Translations under genes and position numbers: made by a program
NCBI GenBank assembly: GCA_016200825.1
Contig: JACQEA010000299.1
Coordinates: 1-6,130, forward strand
Direction: 5' to 3'
From: Chloroflexota bacterium
GTDB taxonomy: Bacteria > Chloroflexota > Anaerolineae > UBA4142
DNA length: 6,130 bases
Notes under the pieces: generated by a model
Seen by the model: only the letters and a program-made list of their open reading frames with translations
Database searches by the model: none
What the model was told of the DNA's origin: nothing
In this document: positions 1-5,545 of the stretch, in pieces
How the letters are laid out: each line of letters opens with the position of its first letter
Numbering within the stretch: position 1 is the first letter of the stretch

Positions 1-118
1 CGAGCGCGACGAGCGCGCTTTGCGCGTCCGCGCGCAGAGTCGTGCCTTTCAGAAAATCAACGAGAAATATTTTGATCGCGTCGTACAGATTGGTGAAGAG
101 ATTGTTGAGAAAGTCCAT
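1..118 (-). CDS. 5' part of an unidentified gene downstream of nuoA, cut by the window edge
   Basis: An ATG at 118-116 on the minus strand opens a frame that stays open for 39 codons to the left edge. A TGA lies two codons upstream (124-122), so this ATG is the first possible ATG in this frame. The peptide begins MDFLNNLFTNLYDAIK and continues with IFLVDFLKG and a hydrophobic ALVAL, which looks like an amphipathic N-terminal helix leading towards a membrane segment. The ribosome site is weak (GGA about 6 nt upstream). Codon use (GCG, CGC) fits the neighbouring core genes. Position behind nuoA suggests another complex I subunit. The N-terminus does not look like NuoB, the usual next gene. A membrane subunit such as NuoH with an extended N-terminus is possible but unproven. 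I am fairly sure of the reading frame and not of the identity. Confidence 0.45.
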   Translation of the reverse strand, partial: MDFLNNLFTNLYDAIKIFLVDFLKGTTLRADAQSALVAL

Positions 119-132
119 TGGTCATCCATCGC

Positions 133-234
133 GTAGGGGCGCGGCATTTGCCGCGTCCCGGATCTCACAAATCAAAATTAGTTTGATCAAAAACATTTTC
201 AAAAAAATTGATCGAGCAAATGCCGCGCCCTTAC
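133..234. repeat. 102-bp element with 18-bp terminal inverted repeats, MITE/REP-like
   Basis: The left end gtaggggcgcggcatttg (133-150) matches the reverse complement of the right end (217-234) at 17 of 18 positions. The left arm also folds on itself: CGCGGCA and TGCCGCG (140-146 and 149-155) are separated by 2 nt. The AT-rich interior encodes nothing. The element starts 4 nt after the nuoA stop codon and ends 15 nt before the next start codon. It is a non-autonomous miniature element or REP-like sequence by structure; no target-site duplication is obvious. It would lie in a transcript running from nuoA to the next gene and could act as an RNA stem or attenuator, though no clear T-run follows. 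Confidence 0.7.
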
Positions 235-238
235 AAAA

Positions 239-613
239 TCAGATCCATTCCAACAAACCCTTGCGCCACGCGTACGCCAACGCGAGGACAAGGACGCCGA
301 TAAAGATCGCCATTTCAACCGCGGCAAACAAACCGAGCGCGTTATACGCGACCGCCCACGGGTACAAAAAAACCACTTCGATATCGAACACGACAAAAAT
401 CAGCGCGTAAATATAATATTGAACGCGGAATTGGACCCACACTTGTTGAGCTTCTTCGGGAAAATCTTCAAACTCGAGACCACATTCATACGTGGTCAAT
501 TTGGCTTTGTTCGGTTTTTTGGGACCGAGAATGCCTGCCAAAATAATCGGGACGAGAGGAAAGGTGAGCGCCGCAATTGCAAAGAGACCGAGGAGTCCGT
601 AACGATCAAGCAC
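239..613 (-). CDS. nuoA: NADH-quinone oxidoreductase subunit A (complex I, NuoA/ND3)
   Basis: This is a small membrane subunit of respiratory complex I, which passes electrons from NADH (or another donor) to quinone and pumps protons across the cytoplasmic membrane. The 124 residues carry the NuoA/ND3 signature. There are three membrane helices (about 6-28, 64-86 and 95-115). The loop after helix 1 carries YECG (42-45), whose Cys matches the loop cysteine of mammalian ND3. Next come QFRVQYY (61-67) and FDIEVVFLYPWA (76-87), with conserved acidic D77 and E79. E100 in helix 3 matches the conserved membrane Glu of the family. Length is normal. The start is GTG at 613-611, preceded 9 nt upstream by AGGGAG; an in-frame stop lies just before it. 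Unusually, nuoB does not follow directly; a 102-bp repeat and an unidentified frame do. Confidence 0.95.
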   Translation of the reverse strand: MLDRYGLLGLFAIAALTFPLVPIILAGILGPKKPNKAKLTTYECGLEFEDFPEEAQQVWVQFRVQYYIYALIFVVFDIEVVFLYPWAVAYNALGLFAAVEMAIFIGVLVLALAYAWRKGLLEWI

Positions 614-653
614 GAATGACTACTCCCTTGTAGAATTTCTGGGAACGGCGCGC

Positions 654-681
654 ATTATACCACGATTGTTTTCTAATGCAA
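654..681 (-). promoter_or_regulatory. nuoA promoter, sigma70-like
   Basis: Reading leftward there is a perfect TATAAT at 659-654 and a weaker TTGCAT -35 at 681-676, separated by 16 bp. The predicted start of transcription is near 647, about 34 nt ahead of the GTG of nuoA and upstream of its AGGGAG ribosome site. Confidence 0.65.
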
Positions 682-767
682 GTTAATAACGCGAAAGACG
701 AACGATAAAAAAAATTTGGAGCGGCAAATCGCGCAGAGTACAAATTCTTGCGGAGGGGTCAAGTATC

Positions 768-910
768 ATTGTCATGCTGAGTAGATTCGCTTCGCTCACT
801 ATAAACTCCGCGAAGCATCTCGTTGACGCGCTTGAATTCAGAGTGCATAACAAGATTCTTCGCTCCCAGAGTTTACCCTGAGGCACGAAGGGGTCGCTCA
901 GAATGACAGT
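768..910. repeat. Fold-back repeat, copy A (143 bp)
   Basis: The ends are attgtcatgctgag (768-781) and ctcagaatgacagt (897-910), which are inverted copies with 12 of 14 matches. Further in, the stretch 801-820 (TAAACTC...GAAGCATCT) pairs imperfectly with 854-876 (AGATTCTTCGC...GAGTTTA). The unit is therefore a long imperfect palindrome with nested arms. It shares its ends with copies at 2066-2164 and 6112-6130. Repeats with ends of this TGTCATTCTGAG type are, from general knowledge, dispersed in intergenic DNA of several bacterial groups. No coding content is visible. Confidence 0.8.
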
Positions 911-990
911 GTACCTTCATTTGTGGAACGAATAATTATCTCTTCGAGTCTAGTCAGTCCCCAAAACTTTCCGCGCCGCGCCCGCACTCA

Positions 991-999
991 TGTTATAAT
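991..999 (+). promoter_or_regulatory. Extended -10 promoter of the FemA/FemB-type gene
   Basis: The sequence TGTTATAAT combines a TGn extension (991-993) with a perfect TATAAT (994-999). No good -35 is visible at the usual distance; the closest, TTTCCG at 968-973, is 20 bp away. Transcription would start about 7 nt after the -10 box, at or next to the GTG start codon at 1006. Confidence 0.65.
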
Positions 1000-1005
1000 G
1001 CGCGC

Positions 1006-2043
1006 GTGAATGAAAAGTTCAACGTCATCCGCGATCTAGACGCGCGCGTGTGGAACGATTTTGTTTGCGCGCGCGGCGGACATTTGTTGCAAACGAGTGC
1101 GTGGGGCGAATTGAAATCGCGCTTTGGTTGGCGCGTAGAACGCGTCGCGCTCGAACGCGCGGGCGCGCTCGTCGCGGGCGCGCAAATGCTCACGCGCGAT
1201 TTTCCGCTCGGATTAAAATTGGCGTACGTGCCGCGCGGTCCCGTGATTAACGCGCGCGACGCGGACGCGCAAAAAATTTTATTGGACGAATTAGGCGCGA
1301 TCGCGCGCGCGCGCGGCGCGTTCGCGCTAAAACTCGAACCGAACGCAACCTCACCCCTTCCTATCGCTTTTGAGGAGCGCGGACTCGAACCCGCGCGAAC
1401 ACTGCAACCCCAAACGACGATTCACGTTGATCTCACGCGCGATCTGGAAACGATTCTCGCCGCGATGAAACCGAAATGGCGGTACAACATTCGGCTCGCG
1501 GAAAAAAAAGGCGTGACGGTTCGCGGCGGCGATGCGCGCGACGCGGATTTGTTTTTCAATTTGTTGCAGATCACGAGCCAACGCGATGGCTTTGCGATTC
1601 ATGCGCGCGACTATTATCGCGCCGCGCTAGAATTGTTGAGCGCGGACGCGGGCGCGCAGTTGTTCATCGCAGAATATGCGCGTGAGCCGCTTGCCGCGAT
1701 TTTTGTAACGGCAGTTGGCGATGAGGCAATTTATTTGTACGGCGCGTCGTCGAACGCGCAGCGCGACAAAATGCCGAATCACGCGTTGCATTGGGCGGCG
1801 ATGCAATGGGCTAAAACGCGCGGGTGCGCGCGTTATGATTTGTGGGGCATCGCGGATACCGCGTGGGCGGATGTTCCGGTAGGAACGAAAAATAATTCGT
1901 CGTTGCAACACGGTTTGTATCAATTCAAACACGGATTCGGCGGAGAGGTTGTGCGCTATGCGGGCGCGTACGATTTTGTTTTTTCGCGCGGCAAATATTT
2001 TTTGTATCAGCGCGCGGTGAGTTTGCGGCGTTCAATAATTTAG
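1006..2043 (+). CDS. FemA/FemB-family peptidoglycan bridge aminoacyltransferase (FemX-like)
   Basis: Members of this family transfer an amino acid from aminoacyl-tRNA to the stem peptide of a peptidoglycan precursor at the cytoplasmic face of the membrane, building the interpeptide bridge. The 345 residues form the tandem GNAT-like fold. Family motifs in order are LLQTSAWGELK (27-37), YVPRGPV (74-80), a KWRYNIRLAEKKGV segment (157-170), YLYGASS (243-249), PNHALHWAAMQWAK (257-270) with YDLWGI (277-282), and LYQFKHGFGG (304-313). No coiled-coil insertion like that of Staphylococcus FemA is seen, so size and layout are closer to FemX. The start is GTG at 1006; no Shine-Dalgarno precedes it and a TATAAT ends 6 nt before it, which fits a leaderless mRNA. 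Very rich in GCGCG words. The amino acid transferred cannot be read from sequence. Confidence 0.88.
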   Translation: MNEKFNVIRDLDARVWNDFVCARGGHLLQTSAWGELKSRFGWRVERVALERAGALVAGAQMLTRDFPLGLKLAYVPRGPVINARDADAQKILLDELGAIARARGAFALKLEPNATSPLPIAFEERGLEPARTLQPQTTIHVDLTRDLETILAAMKPKWRYNIRLAEKKGVTVRGGDARDADLFFNLLQITSQRDGFAIHARDYYRAALELLSADAGAQLFIAEYAREPLAAIFVTAVGDEAIYLYGASSNAQRDKMPNHALHWAAMQWAKTRGCARYDLWGIADTAWADVPVGTKNNSSLQHGLYQFKHGFGGEVVRYAGAYDFVFSRGKYFLYQRAVSLRRSII

Positions 2044-2065
2044 CGGATCTAACAAAGCAAACCCC

Positions 2066-2164
2066 ATTGTCACCCTGAGCGATAGCGAAGGGTCTTGCTA
2101 TTTCAAAAGTGAACAAGATTTTCATTGAAGTTGCGAGATTCTTCGCTACGCTCAGAATGACAGT
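2066..2164. repeat. Fold-back repeat, copy B (99 bp)
   Basis: The ends are attgtcaccctgag (2066-2079) and ctcagaatgacagt (2151-2164), inverted with 11 of 14 matches. The pairing continues inward as GCGATAGCGAAG against CTTCGCTACGC with one bulged base. It is the same family as 768-910. It sits between two rightward genes and, if transcribed, would form a long hairpin that could end transcription of the upstream gene or protect its 3' end. Confidence 0.8.
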
Positions 2165-2186
2165 GACAGAAAACGCGAACGGGAAC

Positions 2187-2192
2187 AAGGAG
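2187..2192 (+). promoter_or_regulatory. Shine-Dalgarno deciding a TTG start
   Basis: AAGGAG lies 5 nt before TTG 2198-2200. The nearby ATG (2157) and GTG (2163) are out of frame, so this site supports TTG as the true start of the beta-helix gene. Confidence 0.7.
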
Positions 2193-2197
2193 TTGGA

Positions 2198-3559
2198 TTG
2201 ATTCGTAAAGCCAAACTGATTCTCGGAATATTTCTTCTTACATTGCTTACGCCGCCGACTATTATCGCAGACTCGTACGACGCGCGCGGCAATGAACGAA
2301 TTGCGCGCGCCAGCGACGCGCCGATTCCGCTTGCCGCGTGCGGAGAAATTACGAGCGCGGGAAATTATCGCGTCACCGCGAATTTGAAATCGCAATGGGA
2401 TTGCTTGGTCATTCGCGCGAGCAATGTCGCGCTGGATTGCGACGGCCGCGCGATTGAGGGAAATAATTTCGAGGGCGCGGGTGTGTTGGTGAAAGCAACG
2501 CTCGCGCGGCTGGAGAACATCGAAATAAAAAATTGTAAAATTTCTAATCAGCATTATGGAATTTACGTTGAAGCGGGAAAAAATATTTTTGCGCATAACA
2601 ACGATCTCTCGCGCAATTACGACGACACCGCGCGCACATTGTTCGGCAAGACGATGGGGTGGGTGGACGGCGGCGGTTTGCGGATGGATCGCGTGGACGG
2701 TGGCGTGATCGAAAAAAATATTGCGAATGAAAACGCGAATGGAATAGATGCGCGGCAGAGTGAGCGCGTGATCGTGAGAAATAATATCGCAGGTTGGAAT
2801 ACCGCGGCGGGAATTTTTTTCTGGGACACCAGTCACAGCGAAATTCGCGGCAACACGGTGAATGACAATCATCGCTGGTGCGTGCTAAAAGGCGGTGAGT
2901 TCGATGGGTGGGCGGTGCCGGGTTGCGATACGGCAGGAATTTTATTGCAAGATGGCTCGAGCGAAAATTTGATCGCGCAGAACGCGGTCGTTGGACAAAA
3001 CGGCGACGGGATTTACATTCGCGCGGATGGAATGAAATGCGGCGACGGCAACGCGATTCTTAACAATCGCGTCACGGGCGCGTTGTGGAATGCGATCGAA
3101 GTGGGGTATTGCGCGCGCACAGTGATCGCGGGCAATGAAATCGCGAACGCGAAAATTGGCGTGTACGCCACGTTTGTAGACAGCGTCGAAATTCGCGATA
3201 ACGCGATTCGCAACGTGGATCAATTTGGCATCGCGCTCAAGAATAGCGCGGGCGCGTTGATCGCGCGCAACGATATTCGCGCGAGCCCGGAAGGAATTTT
3301 TCTGTCCGCCGACGCGCGCAATCGCGATTGGTTGTGGTTTCTCTCGCAGTCCGGCGACGCGTATCGTTCGTATGGAAATTTGGTGCAAGAGAATCATCTG
3401 CGCGATTTAACGAACGGCATTCATCTGCGCGATTCGACCGCGAATCGTTTGATCGCGAATGATTTTGTGAATGTGCAAAGAAATTATTGGCTGGAAGGGG
3501 ACGTGAGTGGAAATGCGATTCGGACGCGCGATGTTTTTTTGAAAAGAGAATTAGAATGA
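2198..3559 (+). CDS. Secreted right-handed parallel beta-helix protein (NosD/PbH1-type repeats)
   Basis: The 453-residue product starts with a signal peptide: KAK, then a hydrophobic core at about 7-23, with likely cleavage after TIIA (24). It is therefore exported. The segment ITSAGNYRV...CLVIRASNVALDCDGRAIEG (about 51-88, abbreviated) is the typical opening of these helices. Many turns of about 22-30 residues follow, with the recurring pattern xGIxxxxxxxxxIxxNxI, for example NGIDARQSERVIVRNNI (181-197), AGIFFWDTSHSEIRGNTV (204-221) and FGIALKNSAGALIARNDI (343-360). Cysteines at 48, 69, 81, 113, 228, 243, 281 and 305 could form disulfides or ladders. The fold is shared by NosD, polysaccharide lyases and epimerases, and adhesins. 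No nos genes are nearby, so a NosD role is not supported and the ligand or substrate is unknown. Start is TTG with AAGGAG upstream. The gene may be co-transcribed with the FemA/FemB-type gene if the repeat between them does not terminate. Confidence 0.85.
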   Translation: MIRKAKLILGIFLLTLLTPPTIIADSYDARGNERIARASDAPIPLAACGEITSAGNYRVTANLKSQWDCLVIRASNVALDCDGRAIEGNNFEGAGVLVKATLARLENIEIKNCKISNQHYGIYVEAGKNIFAHNNDLSRNYDDTARTLFGKTMGWVDGGGLRMDRVDGGVIEKNIANENANGIDARQSERVIVRNNIAGWNTAAGIFFWDTSHSEIRGNTVNDNHRWCVLKGGEFDGWAVPGCDTAGILLQDGSSENLIAQNAVVGQNGDGIYIRADGMKCGDGNAILNNRVTGALWNAIEVGYCARTVIAGNEIANAKIGVYATFVDSVEIRDNAIRNVDQFGIALKNSAGALIARNDIRASPEGIFLSADARNRDWLWFLSQSGDAYRSYGNLVQENHLRDLTNGIHLRDSTANRLIANDFVNVQRNYWLEGDVSGNAIRTRDVFLKRELE

Positions 3560-3566
3560 CGCGTCG

Positions 3567-3968
3567 TCACGCGTTGTCGCGCATCTGGAGGACGCGCAGA
3601 GAAATCTGCGCGCAGGTCTCGCCGTTGACGCTGACTTGAAATTCATAGTCGCCGAATTTTGGAAAAGTAGTGTTGTTGAAAACAAAAATCTGATTGACGT
3701 TGGCTGGTTCCGCGCTCGTTGCTTGCGGCACGTTCATCTCTCCGCCGAGATTCAATGTCTCTTTGCCGTCTTCGTCCACCAACACCACGCGAAATTGTTT
3801 TTGGCCCACTTCCAGAAAATCAAATTCCATTTGCGCGACCAGATACATCAACGCGTGCGTAATGGGCGCCGAGCGCGCCCAGATGTTGGAAAAAATTCCC
3901 AAGATGTTTAGTTTGCCGCCTTCGGACACGGAGGCGTAATCACACAACGTTGCGAGTTTGAGACGCAT
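3567..3968 (-). CDS. Conserved small protein, DUF6941-like, function unknown
   Basis: The product begins RLKLATLCDYASVSEGGKLNI and continues with GIFSNIWA, YLVAQMEFDF, FRVVLVDEDGKE and a C-terminal FGDYEFQVSVNGE. This layout, 'CDYA..SEGGKLNILG.F..IW' followed by an alternating beta-strand domain of about 130 residues, matches from memory the uncharacterised DUF6941 family. The chemistry is unknown. No signal peptide or membrane helix is seen, so it is probably cytosolic. The frame can be extended to ATG 3980 or GTG 3998, but that extension is read from a simple-sequence repeat (3981-4007). I therefore prefer ATG 3968, although no start has a good ribosome site. It lies 41 nt after the mrr stop codon, same direction, and ends 7 nt from the stop of the convergent beta-helix gene. 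GCG/CGC-rich codons place it with the core genome rather than with mrr. Confidence 0.7.
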   Translation of the reverse strand: MRLKLATLCDYASVSEGGKLNILGIFSNIWARSAPITHALMYLVAQMEFDFLEVGQKQFRVVLVDEDGKETLNLGGEMNVPQATSAEPANVNQIFVFNNTTFPKFGDYEFQVSVNGETCAQISLRVLQMRDNA

Positions 3969-3980
3969 TTTTTTCACCAT

Positions 3981-4007
3981 AGAGAACACAGAGGACACAG
4001 AGAAAAA
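3981..4007. repeat. 9-bp tandem repeat AGAGRACAC
   Basis: Two units, agagaacac (3981-3989) and agaggacac (3990-3998), are followed by a degenerate third, agagaaaaa (3999-4007), and preceded by ttcaccat. Read on the minus strand it gives CTCTGTGTYCTCTGTGTTC. CACAGAG-type repeats of this kind occur in intergenic DNA of diverse bacteria, from general knowledge. Here it fills the junction between mrr and the DUF6941-like gene and overlaps the alternative starts of the latter. Confidence 0.6.
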
Positions 4008-4009
4008 AA

Positions 4010-4912
4010 CTACTCTTCACCGAAATAATCAGGATCAACCTTTTTGATCCGATAAGTTGCGAGTTCAGTCACGCCTACATCATGATCAATCATAAATTGC
4101 GCTAATTGCTCGCCGTCTATCAAAACAATTTTTTTGCTGATGGACTTCACGTAATCAAAAGCAGATTGGGCGAATCTTGAAGTTGTAATCAAAACTCCCT
4201 TCGTCGCACGGTAACCTTCAAGACTGCCCACAAAATTTTGAACGATCGGTCGTCCAACTGGAGCATCCCATCTTTTGGCTTGGATGTAAACTGCATCCAG
4301 AACCAATTTGTCTTCTTTAATTATTCCGTCAATTCCACCATCACCGCTCCGTCCCACTGCACTCGCATCTTCTTTTGATCCGCCGTATCCCATCGAAACG
4401 AGCACATCCACTACAAGTTGCTCAAAAAATTTTGGTGAAGAAGAACGAATTCTCTCCAACAAATCCTCCGCCAACCCCGTCCGCAAATTCTGATAACTAG
4501 TTTCTAAAAGTTCATCCGGCGTTTGTAAGGATGATTCTTCGATCTCATCTTTCGAATCTATTTTTTTGGATCGTTTCTTGAATTCGATGAACTCTGGGAA
4601 CTGACTCAAATATTTGTTGTCGATCCCAGTGGGATTTTTCGCCAAAACGTCGAGCCCTCTCTCTGTGATTTGGTACCTGCCCCATCCGGTACTCTCCAAA
4701 AGCCCGGCACTTTTCAAATAGGTTTTCGCCCAATGAACACGGCTATATATTACTGGCTTCGCGCCACTGGGAAGCCGCGCAGATTTTTCTTCATCTGAAA
4801 GATTAAACTCGGTAGTGAGAAGTTCGTTTACCTGAGTGGCTTCATGTTCTTTTTTGTCCGAAAGCAGTTTCAAAAGGGGAAGCATCAAGGATTCATAGTC
4901 TGGGATTGGCAT
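4010..4912 (-). CDS. mrr: Mrr-type restriction endonuclease (type IV, modification-dependent)
   Basis: E. coli Mrr cuts DNA carrying methylated bases, and this 300-residue protein follows it closely from end to end. Numbering here is from ATG 4912. The N-terminal winged-helix Mrr_N region (about 2-92) opens PIPDYESLMLPLLKLL and contains SRVHWAKTYLKSAGLL. The C-terminal PD-(D/E)xK domain spans about 158-275 with PKFFEQLVVDVL, GYGG, GDGGIDG (190-196; catalytic Asp within GIDG) and YIQAKRW (209-215; catalytic Q-A-K). It is followed by the EGYRATKGVLITTSRF segment and IDGEQL. All catalytic positions are intact. A TTG at 4930 is in frame, but AGGAG at 4924-4920 sits 7 nt before ATG 4912, which decides the start. 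The gene follows mazF by 28 nt and no methyltransferase gene is present, as expected for type IV. AT-richer than its surroundings. Confidence 0.93.
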   Translation of the reverse strand: MPIPDYESLMLPLLKLLSDKKEHEATQVNELLTTEFNLSDEEKSARLPSGAKPVIYSRVHWAKTYLKSAGLLESTGWGRYQITERGLDVLAKNPTGIDNKYLSQFPEFIEFKKRSKKIDSKDEIEESSLQTPDELLETSYQNLRTGLAEDLLERIRSSSPKFFEQLVVDVLVSMGYGGSKEDASAVGRSGDGGIDGIIKEDKLVLDAVYIQAKRWDAPVGRPIVQNFVGSLEGYRATKGVLITTSRFAQSAFDYVKSISKKIVLIDGEQLAQFMIDHDVGVTELATYRIKKVDPDYFGEE

Positions 4913-4940
4913 ATGGGTACTCCTAAACAAAAATCAAATA

Positions 4941-5264
4941 TTATTTCGCAAACATCCATGACAATTTTTCAAGCACTAGGTGCTGGGATTTTTGATCAAT
5001 CATTCCCAGCAACTTGACCAATCGTATCTTGTCTACAGTGCGAATTTGATCGAGAACAATTTGACCATCCGTACTTCCAAAACGACAAGGGACACGCGTA
5101 GGGTACGCGCGTCCCTTGGTTGTCATGGGCGCGATGATGACGGTCGCAATATATTGATTCAACTCGTCCGGCGAAATCACGACACAAGGTCTTGTTTTTT
5201 TGATTTCACTACCGAGAGTGGGATCGAGATTGACAAGATAAACCTCAAATCGTTTCGCTACCAT
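4941..5264 (-). CDS. mazF: MazF/PemK-family endoribonuclease toxin
   Basis: MazF toxins cleave single-stranded mRNA at short motifs and arrest translation until neutralised by their antitoxin. The 107-residue product has the full family layout: RFEVYLVNLDPTLGSE (5-20), IKKTRPCVVIS (21-31), TVIIAPMTT (41-49), then GQIVLDQIRTVDKIRL (67-82). Arg25 and Thr48 fall on the two catalytic residues known for Bacillus subtilis MazF, so it looks active. Length is typical. The ATG at 5264-5262 lies inside the end of the antitoxin gene: ATGGTAG contains both the toxin start and the antitoxin TAG stop, a 7-nt overlap that implies translational coupling. The target RNA motif cannot be predicted from this. 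Confidence 0.93.
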   Translation of the reverse strand: MVAKRFEVYLVNLDPTLGSEIKKTRPCVVISPDELNQYIATVIIAPMTTKGRAYPTRVPCRFGSTDGQIVLDQIRTVDKIRLVKLLGMIDQKSQHLVLEKLSWMFAK

Positions 5265-5512
5265 TCCCAGTCTTCTTGATCAAATTTCGTGGTTGTTGGT
5301 TCATCCAACATTTTGTCGTCGCCGCGCGTTGCCATTTTGCGGAACTGGTCAGCCCAGCGCGCGCGCGGATGGTGTTGCCGATGAATCACCAGCCGATTTT
5401 TCTTGTACGCGACTTGGATTACTTTACCTTGACGAAGCTGTTTGAGCAAGAATGAAGAGACTGTAACTTTCGACTCACCGCGATTTCCATTTTGCCGCGT
5501 CTTTTGCATCAC
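5258..5512 (-). CDS. Antitoxin of the MazF pair (MazE-like, divergent N-terminus)
   Basis: This 84-residue protein lies directly upstream of mazF and overlaps it by 7 nt. Its C-terminal half has the MazE-type toxin-binding tail: ARWADQFRKM (51-60), GDDKMLDE (64-71) and KFDQEDWEW (76-84), an acidic tail ending in EW, as is common in antitoxins of this group. The N-terminal half (QNGNRGES, FLLKQLRQGKVIQVAY, NRLVIH) is plausibly a shortened AbrB/SpoVT DNA-binding domain; it keeps GN and the final RLVI strand but lacks the usual RIP motif and a few residues. Start is GTG 5512 or ATG 5509, with AAGGGGAGG 9 or 12 nt upstream. It probably represses its own operon through the palindrome at 5548-5562. 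Role is secure by context, DNA-binding fold less so. Confidence 0.82.
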   Translation of the reverse strand: MMQKTRQNGNRGESKVTVSSFLLKQLRQGKVIQVAYKKNRLVIHRQHHPRARWADQFRKMATRGDDKMLDEPTTTKFDQEDWEW

Positions 5513-5545
5513 GATTCAAAACCTCCCCTTATTCTAGCGCAACGA

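Larger units (their letters stand above)
614..1005. other. Divergent intergenic region, no gene
   Basis: This 392-nt stretch separates leftward nuoA from the rightward FemA/FemB-type gene. From left to right it holds the nuoA ribosome site and promoter, an AT-rich stretch of about 85 nt in which I see nothing, the 143-bp fold-back repeat (768-910), about 80 nt without recognisable content, and the extended -10 promoter of the rightward gene. Short open frames inside it come from the repeat and show no protein-like features. Confidence 0.7.

Noticed and set aside
1..118. Assignment of the partial gene as nuoB
   Set aside because: The visible N-terminus has no NuoB features and the conserved NuoB cysteines would lie outside the window.
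42..410. Rightward open frame of 122 codons across the nuoA 3' end
   Set aside because: It is antisense to nuoA and the inverted-repeat element, is low in complexity (many Arg, Lys, Thr, Ala), and has no family motif or ribosome site.
683..886. Leftward open frame of 67 codons upstream of nuoA
   Set aside because: Most of it is the fold-back repeat; no start signal and no protein-like pattern.
768..910. Reading the fold-back repeats as CRISPR or tRNA-like structures
   Set aside because: There is no regular repeat-spacer pattern and no cloverleaf; the arms are simple long inverted repeats.
1925..2872. Leftward open frame of 315 codons
   Set aside because: It runs antisense to the clear beta-helix gene and through fold-back repeat copy B. 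Its sequence is Arg/Ile/Ala-rich shadow coding with no domain pattern.
2942..3397. Leftward open frame of 151 codons in the beta-helix gene
   Set aside because: Long antisense frames are expected here because of the GCG/CGC/ATT codon use; the plus-strand frame has the signal peptide and repeats.
2198..3559. Assignment as nosD of the nitrous oxide reductase system
   Set aside because: The fold is shared by many proteins, and no nosZ, nosF or nosY partner is in the window.
3559..3574. ACGCGT-CGTC-ACGCGT hairpin between convergent stop codons as a terminator
   Set aside because: The stem is only 6 bp, no T-run follows on either strand, and ACGCGT is common in this GCG-rich DNA.
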